From Druceiella hillmani (lineage: Eukaryota > Arthropoda > Insecta > Lepidoptera > Hepialidae), in the NCBI GenBank assembly GCA_039881145.1, contig JAYKKI010000015.1, positions 23,836,501-23,900,500 of the forward strand: DNA of 64,000 nucleotides. Reading direction: 5' to 3'. The notes under the pieces were generated by a model, which worked only from the letters and a program-made list of their open reading frames with translations, was not told the origin of the DNA and did not search any database. Of this stretch, positions 59,227 to 64,000 are shown piece by piece. A program made the translations under genes and the position numbers. How positions within the stretch are numbered: position 1 is the first letter of the stretch; each line of letters begins with the position of its first letter.

Positions 59227-59312
59227 TTTAAATACGACACAAAATAATATGGGGTCGATTTGAGTATCATCATTCTCAAATCGACCCCAGATTATTTTGT
59301 GTCGTATTTAAA
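59227..59312. repeat. 38-bp-arm hairpin
   Basis: 59227-59264 and 59275-59312 are inverted repeats with one mismatch and a 10-base loop (TATCATCATT). The arms contain GGGGTCGATTTGAG and ACGACACAAAATAAT. The longest simple hairpin here apart from the foldback at 34 kb. Confidence 0.92.
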
Positions 59313-59789
59313 ACGTTATGATTATTCTAATATTGGTTCAATTATGAATATCAATTATTATGTTTTAAATGCTATTGATTAAAAAATATTGAAGACCATT
59401 CTTTTGTTGTAGACATTTTTATTTTCTGAAAACTCTAAAATAGGTATTAATGAATCTCAAGTTTTTCATTTATTTATATTTTAATTTATAACTAGACGAA
59501 AATTTATACTAAGAGCGGCAAGATGAAAATAAAATATTCCTAGGATTCATGTTTACGTGCATGACCTGAAACAATTTTTTAGCATTGAGCTTGAAATAGA
59601 TGTAGGTAGAGCTGGTGTAATGTAAAAAATCCTGTCAAACACGAGTTGAATAAATGTATAAATATTAATTTGTAAATAGTTCACTAGGATTGTCACATAA
59701 ATATTCCTATTAAACTATTTATAAAACCCTAATTTTTTAGAACAAAAATAAATTTTTTTCCACAGCTTTCACAGCTGCATATTTTAAAA
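59313..59789. other. No recognisable feature
   Basis: AT-rich spacer. Confidence 0.45.
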
Positions 59790-60055
59790 AAATGTGTTTA
59801 TGTGATATAACTAAAAATTAACGATTTTCGGATTTTTTCCTTTACTTGTGCTATGAGACCTTACTTTTTGCCAGATTTCATGATTCCAGGTCGACGGGAA
59901 GTACATTAAAGGTTTTTTTTATTTTTGAGTATCAACATATGCGGCGTAAATGGCCGTATTTGATACGAATTTCAACTTGATGCCCCCATGCGTTCCTGGG
60001 AGACAGACAGTCGGAAAACATCCTTGGCGGTATAATTTTTCCTGTGCTAGGATAA
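59790..60055. mobile_element. Non-autonomous insect repeat remnant
   Basis: Contains GATTTCATGATTCCAGGTCG, ACGGGAAGTAC, TGCGGCGTAAATGGCCGTAT, GATGCCCCCATGCGTTCCTG and GAGACAGACAGTCGG in the order that I remember from a widespread insect interspersed repeat. The end (about 60030-60055) is degraded. It may belong to the same broad type as 55284-55630. Confidence 0.45.
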
Positions 60056-62025
60056 AAAATAGAATCGAATAATGGATTTATAACATGAAAATAATTAATT
60101 CAGCTTCATTATTCTACGTAATTTTCAAACATGGAATGTCAGTTACCAGTCTTATAATAACTTTCGGTCAGCCCATAAACCAACATATATTTCAAATTTA
60201 TCGGCTTACAACAGCTTACAAAAGACTAAACGTCCATTTACTTTGTCGTAGAACGTTGGCATGAACCCAAACGGTATTCTTTAAATTTAAATGTTACAAA
60301 GTCATAGATTTAGGTCTATTTAGAAACAGTAAAATTGGTTGTTTAATGGTCATTACATCGTTATTAATAATATCTTTTGTTAAAATTAGTCTGATATGGA
60401 GGGAAGGTTTCTTACTTGAGTATGATGTAAACCTATATATTTTTACTCAGGTTAGCCAAGTGCATCTGCTTGTTATTACGCATAAAAATATCTTTACCTA
60501 TTTTAATAGAATACGATACATACATAGACGTACACGCAAACCAATTATTATATATTTAATTCACCAATTATTTCATTCGGCTTGTCTTATTAGAAACTTA
60601 AAACCATTGTTCACCGAAGTGATCTATTTAAATATAAATTTATTTTATAATATTTTAGTAAATATACTATCTCGGAGTCATTAATTGTATTTGTTATTCA
60701 GTTTTCAGGTCTTCGACGTGGAATATTTCCGTTAATGGTTTAAAAATTCATCTAAATTTCAACTCAAATAACGCAGCTTTGCCAAAATATTTATTATTTA
60801 GATTAGACGTGAGTTATTTAGATAGGATATGTGTATCTTTAAAGTATACTCGTGTCCTATTTTAGTTACGATAAAAGTACAGGATACTTTAATTTAATAC
60901 TGATTTAAAAATATTACACTGAGTTTAAAAATATTATACTACAGACGGGTGAGTTCGGTAAATCTGTATACACTATTTCTTTTATATTTTCGTACTTCAT
61001 TACAGAAAGAAATAGCATCGAAAACCTAACTTTTCCCGACATACACAAAGTATATAAAAAACCTAAAATCTTGAGTTTTAACTGCATTAATTGCCAAAAT
61101 TTACTAGAGGAAGAGCAAAGGAGAGATTCAACCAATTAAATATTTTTCTTAATCAATTTATTGATTACGTTTGGCAAGAAACTATTTGAAATCATTAACT
61201 ATATATTCGCTTCACGTTGACACTTAATAAATCTCAAGTCATTCGTTATTATGATAAAACCGTGCATGTGTACGTGCCTGACATAATTTCAGGGATTGGA
61301 GCTTTATTTTCCTTAAAGTTGTACTTAATTTTATAATGCCAATTCCTTGTTTTGTTATAAGCTTGCGAATATTTTTATCATAAGTTTCGCAGAATATTGC
61401 GTAGATTTATATTTCATGTCTGTTATTTAATTCTGTCTGTATTTGAAATTCGGTGAATATATTGAAATTAAATAAAAGATCAAAACATTAATTCTCGAGG
61501 TTACTATACATTAACAATTAAATTAAAAGTAGGTAAATAACCTTATCATTATTTTTTCTTTACTGTCTTATGTATTATTTAAACTCTTTAACATGTAATT
61601 ATCAATATAATCGAATAAGTTGATTTGGCTGGCTTTAAATATGAAGATTCCAAAATATCGAACAATTCCCATGAATCTGGTCGATTTATTAATTCGGAGT
61701 AGGCCATGATATTAAAAATTGTTGCATAGGTGGCGCGAGGAATATTAATATGAAAAATTAAAACAGATGCATGCAATATGAACCACAATAGTATTTTATT
61801 TATAATTTGAATAAATCGTAATTAGTAAGACAGACTATACTCAATACTAAAGTTATATTTTTGGAGATCCTTCTGCGATGATTTTCTTCATAGTGTCCTT
61901 TAAATTCTATGTCCCATTTAGAATGTCGTGTCAGGTTCAACAACAATAACTATATCTTTTTGTAATAATATTGAAAATTATTTATTGAACTAAAATAAAT
62001 ACCTGTTTGAAATAAAAAAAACTGC
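60056..62025. other. No recognised gene; a 112-codon frame at 60346-60684
   Basis: The plus-strand frame 60346-60684 is rich in Ile, Leu and Phe, as AT-rich DNA would give by chance, and has no motif. Other frames (60914-61135 and 61588-61788, minus) are also unrecognised. No repeats of note. Confidence 0.4.
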
Positions 62026-62026
62026 A

Positions 62027-62116
<90 letters not shown>
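62026..62116. repeat. (TA)n microsatellite
   Basis: About 45 TA units, nearly pure. Confidence 0.97.
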
Positions 62117-62118
<2 letters not shown>

Positions 62119-63085
62119 GTGGTCATAATATGGTCAATACACTTTGAGACTTGAATACTATTTTGAATCGTACATTCTTTCGACGTTTATAAAATCATCA
62201 GTTTATCAGATCAAAATGCCGATTCATGCTTATGAATTTTGCCGGACAAAAACTTTTAATCTGTATTAGGATATGTATGTCTGTTAAAACTAACTTATTA
62301 GTTTTTGTTTTGAGGACAATCAATGCGGGTTCGTATGATTATTATCTGTCCGCCTATTGCATAAATACGAAACCTAGCAATTGTATTGAAGTGGCTATAT
62401 ATAAATTTACATAGGACTAAAAAATCTTAAATAATTTGAGCTCACAGCTAGTATAATTATTTGCGACATTCATTATTTCTATGTTCACAAGGGACACACT
62501 TCTTGTATATAGATTCAGCAGAAACATTATATTTTTTGTTTACTGTATGCCCACGTATGGCTACTTATGTACACGACGTATATTCAATACTTGCTTACCA
62601 CACTTATCAACGTAATGGCTATTAAAAACCGCGGGTGCACGGACATCTCATTTCCAATATTGCTCTCTGAATTTTTGACTTTTCATAAAATTATTTTGTA
62701 ATATATTAAGTTTATAATATTATTATGTGTTTTATAATATTAAATTCGTTGTGCTAAATATGTAATATTTTTATTTATGAATATAAATAAAATGATGTAT
62801 GTTCTTCTAAGGACCATACCTATACAGCTCTTCAAGTATACATATCACTAAAAAAAACACAATCAAAATGATCTGGACACAAAATAAATTATATGTAGCT
62901 AAAGAAAAAATTAGTATAGTCGCGAAAGTAAATTTATGCACGTTAATAAAAATATATATTTTTCAATCACAAGTACTAAATAAATTCACATTAAATTACT
63001 AACGTGAATGTAAGAAAAAGGTTTACAATACCTGAACTGTCAAATCTGATTGTTTATGAACATTCTTTTCTGCAATTGAAAAGGA

Positions 63086-63086
<1 letters not shown>
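62117..63086. other. No recognisable gene
   Basis: AT-rich. A 62-codon frame at 62226-62414 has no known motif. Confidence 0.4.

Positions 63087-63146
<60 letters not shown>
63087..63146. repeat. (TA)n microsatellite
   Basis: About 30 TA units. Confidence 0.97.
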
Positions 63147-63149
<3 letters not shown>

Positions 63150-63314
63150 TTATAATATATGTTTCTGTAAAGTTGTTTATTACAATTATTTTTGAGCATT
63201 CCATAGTTTTTTCATCAAATTTAATATTCCGAACTACCGTTAAAAATCATGTTTACATTAACACTATCATCGTGACGGCGCATAAATGTGTGGTTCATTA
63301 AAGTTTTCCTTCAG

Positions 63315-63456
63315 GTGTGAGTAAACACGTCTGTCGCAAGATCAGTGACAATGTAAAAGACATCAAAGTCTATGGAAATGCACTGCGTCTCTTCTCCCTT
63401 TCCATTCACCATCTAGCAATAGACGGCGATGACACAGTCCGCTCTAAGTGAAAACG
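63315..63456 (+). other. Candidate exon of unknown gene
   Basis: A 142-base stretch of balanced composition is bounded by TTTTCCTTCAG (63304-63314) and CGGTAAGAAAC (donor GT at 63457). One frame is open for most of it and reads VSKHVCRKISDNVKDIKVYG then NALRLFSLSIHHLAIDGDD, but it meets TGA 12 bases before the donor. So if it is spliced it would be a non-coding or terminal exon, or the frame is chance. The family is not recognised. Confidence 0.25.
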
Positions 63457-63636
63457 GTAAGAAACTTTGCAAATACGCCTTTGAAAGATTTCGCTGTTAT
63501 AAGCTAATGCTAAGTTGGCACAGATATTATGAACAAATTATATAATTATACTTTTCGTTCTATATTAGTCGTAGTACGCACATAATTTTTATATTTTGCC
63601 TCGACTGCTTATCTTCAATTAAATTATCTAATTACG

Positions 63637-63639
<3 letters not shown>

Positions 63640-63730
<91 letters not shown>

Positions 63731-63755
63731 CATATATGTATATATATATATATAA

Positions 63756-63818
<63 letters not shown>
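63640..63818. repeat. Long (TA)n microsatellite
   Basis: Almost 180 bases of TA with a few interruptions (AAATATATA, CATACATATATG). The three tyrosine/isoleucine frames across it are artefacts. Confidence 0.97.
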
Positions 63819-63819
<1 letters not shown>

Positions 63820-64000
63820 CAAACCATTTCATAGCACATTAATATCAGATTGTTTTTGACTCAAAAACATGAGAAAAACATAACATGATACCTACGTCAT
63901 TTATATTCAAATTAAAATACATGAAAGGTTATATTTTGTGAATGAGACACTTTATCTACATATTCAATTGGAACTTTGAAGTCTCATAGACTGTCGAGGA

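Noticed and set aside
60346..60684. 112-codon plus-strand frame as a membrane protein
   Set aside because: Hydrophobicity follows from ATT/TTA/TTT codons in AT-rich DNA; no start context, motif or duplicate supports it.
63624..63839. Three overlapping tyrosine/isoleucine-rich frames on the minus strand
   Set aside because: They are translations of a (TA)n microsatellite, as are the frames at 6140-6406, 19178-19363, 19373-19561 and 21998-22222.
1..64000. CRISPR arrays, bacterial operons, rRNA genes
   Set aside because: No regularly spaced short repeats, no ribosome-binding-site-led gene series and no rRNA-like sequence; the window is clearly animal nuclear DNA.

Overview
This 64 kb window is AT-rich, gene-poor animal DNA, almost certainly from an insect. 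The evidence is low GC with many long (TA)n tracts, no long open reading frames, and a mix of decayed eukaryotic transposable elements of the kinds common in insects: non-LTR retrotransposons (a Jockey-like element with its own ORF1, an RTE-like 3' end, and other RT fragments), two mariner transposase remnants, one nearly full-length piggyBac element, a transposase-like family I know only by its motifs, a tRNA-like sequence inside a foldback, and several short copies of an element carrying a hammerhead-ribozyme-like core. No host protein-coding gene could be identified. Two short stretches look exon-like, but I cannot name them.

Layout. 1-9.6 kb: a truncated hammerhead element at the left edge, an unidentified coding-like fragment (561-829, minus), a GC-rich island with paired hairpins (3.5-3.9 kb), and two copies of the same reverse-transcriptase fragment around a CA/TA microsatellite (5.6-7.2 kb). 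9.6-45 kb: a series of three to four diverged, collinear repeat units. Blocks that I label A to H recur in the same order at about 11.1-20.8 kb, 22.5-30.8 kb, 33.8-40.0 kb and 43.6-44.4 kb, which suggests old tandem segmental duplication. Different transposons have since landed in the individual units. Unit 1 holds a transposase-like relic (12.9-13.9 kb) and a Jockey-like LINE (15.9-19.1 kb) that is itself split by a hammerhead element (18.2-18.3 kb). Unit 2 holds a mariner relic (28.6-29.0 kb). Unit 3 holds the foldback with its tRNA-like core (34.0-34.2 kb) and the piggyBac (34.7-37.1 kb). An RTE-like fragment lies at 41.6-42.5 kb and a head-to-head hammerhead pair at 43.4-43.5 kb.

45-64 kb: a minus-strand mariner relic between two (TA)n tracts (46.0-47.0 kb), a LINE C-terminal fragment (49.4-49.7 kb), a near-identical 0.6 kb direct duplication (53.9-55.3 kb), two remnants of a non-autonomous repeat type (55.3-55.6 and 59.8-60.1 kb), a fourth hammerhead locus (58.35-58.53 kb), a 38-bp-arm hairpin (59.2 kb), a possible exon (63.3 kb) and more (TA)n.

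The two most interesting signals are the hammerhead-like elements, with six motifs at four loci, three of these loci being inverted arrangements, and the collinear repeat units with one well-conserved block (G) of unknown role. All similarity statements come from reading the sequence by eye and from remembered family motifs; no database or folding program was run.
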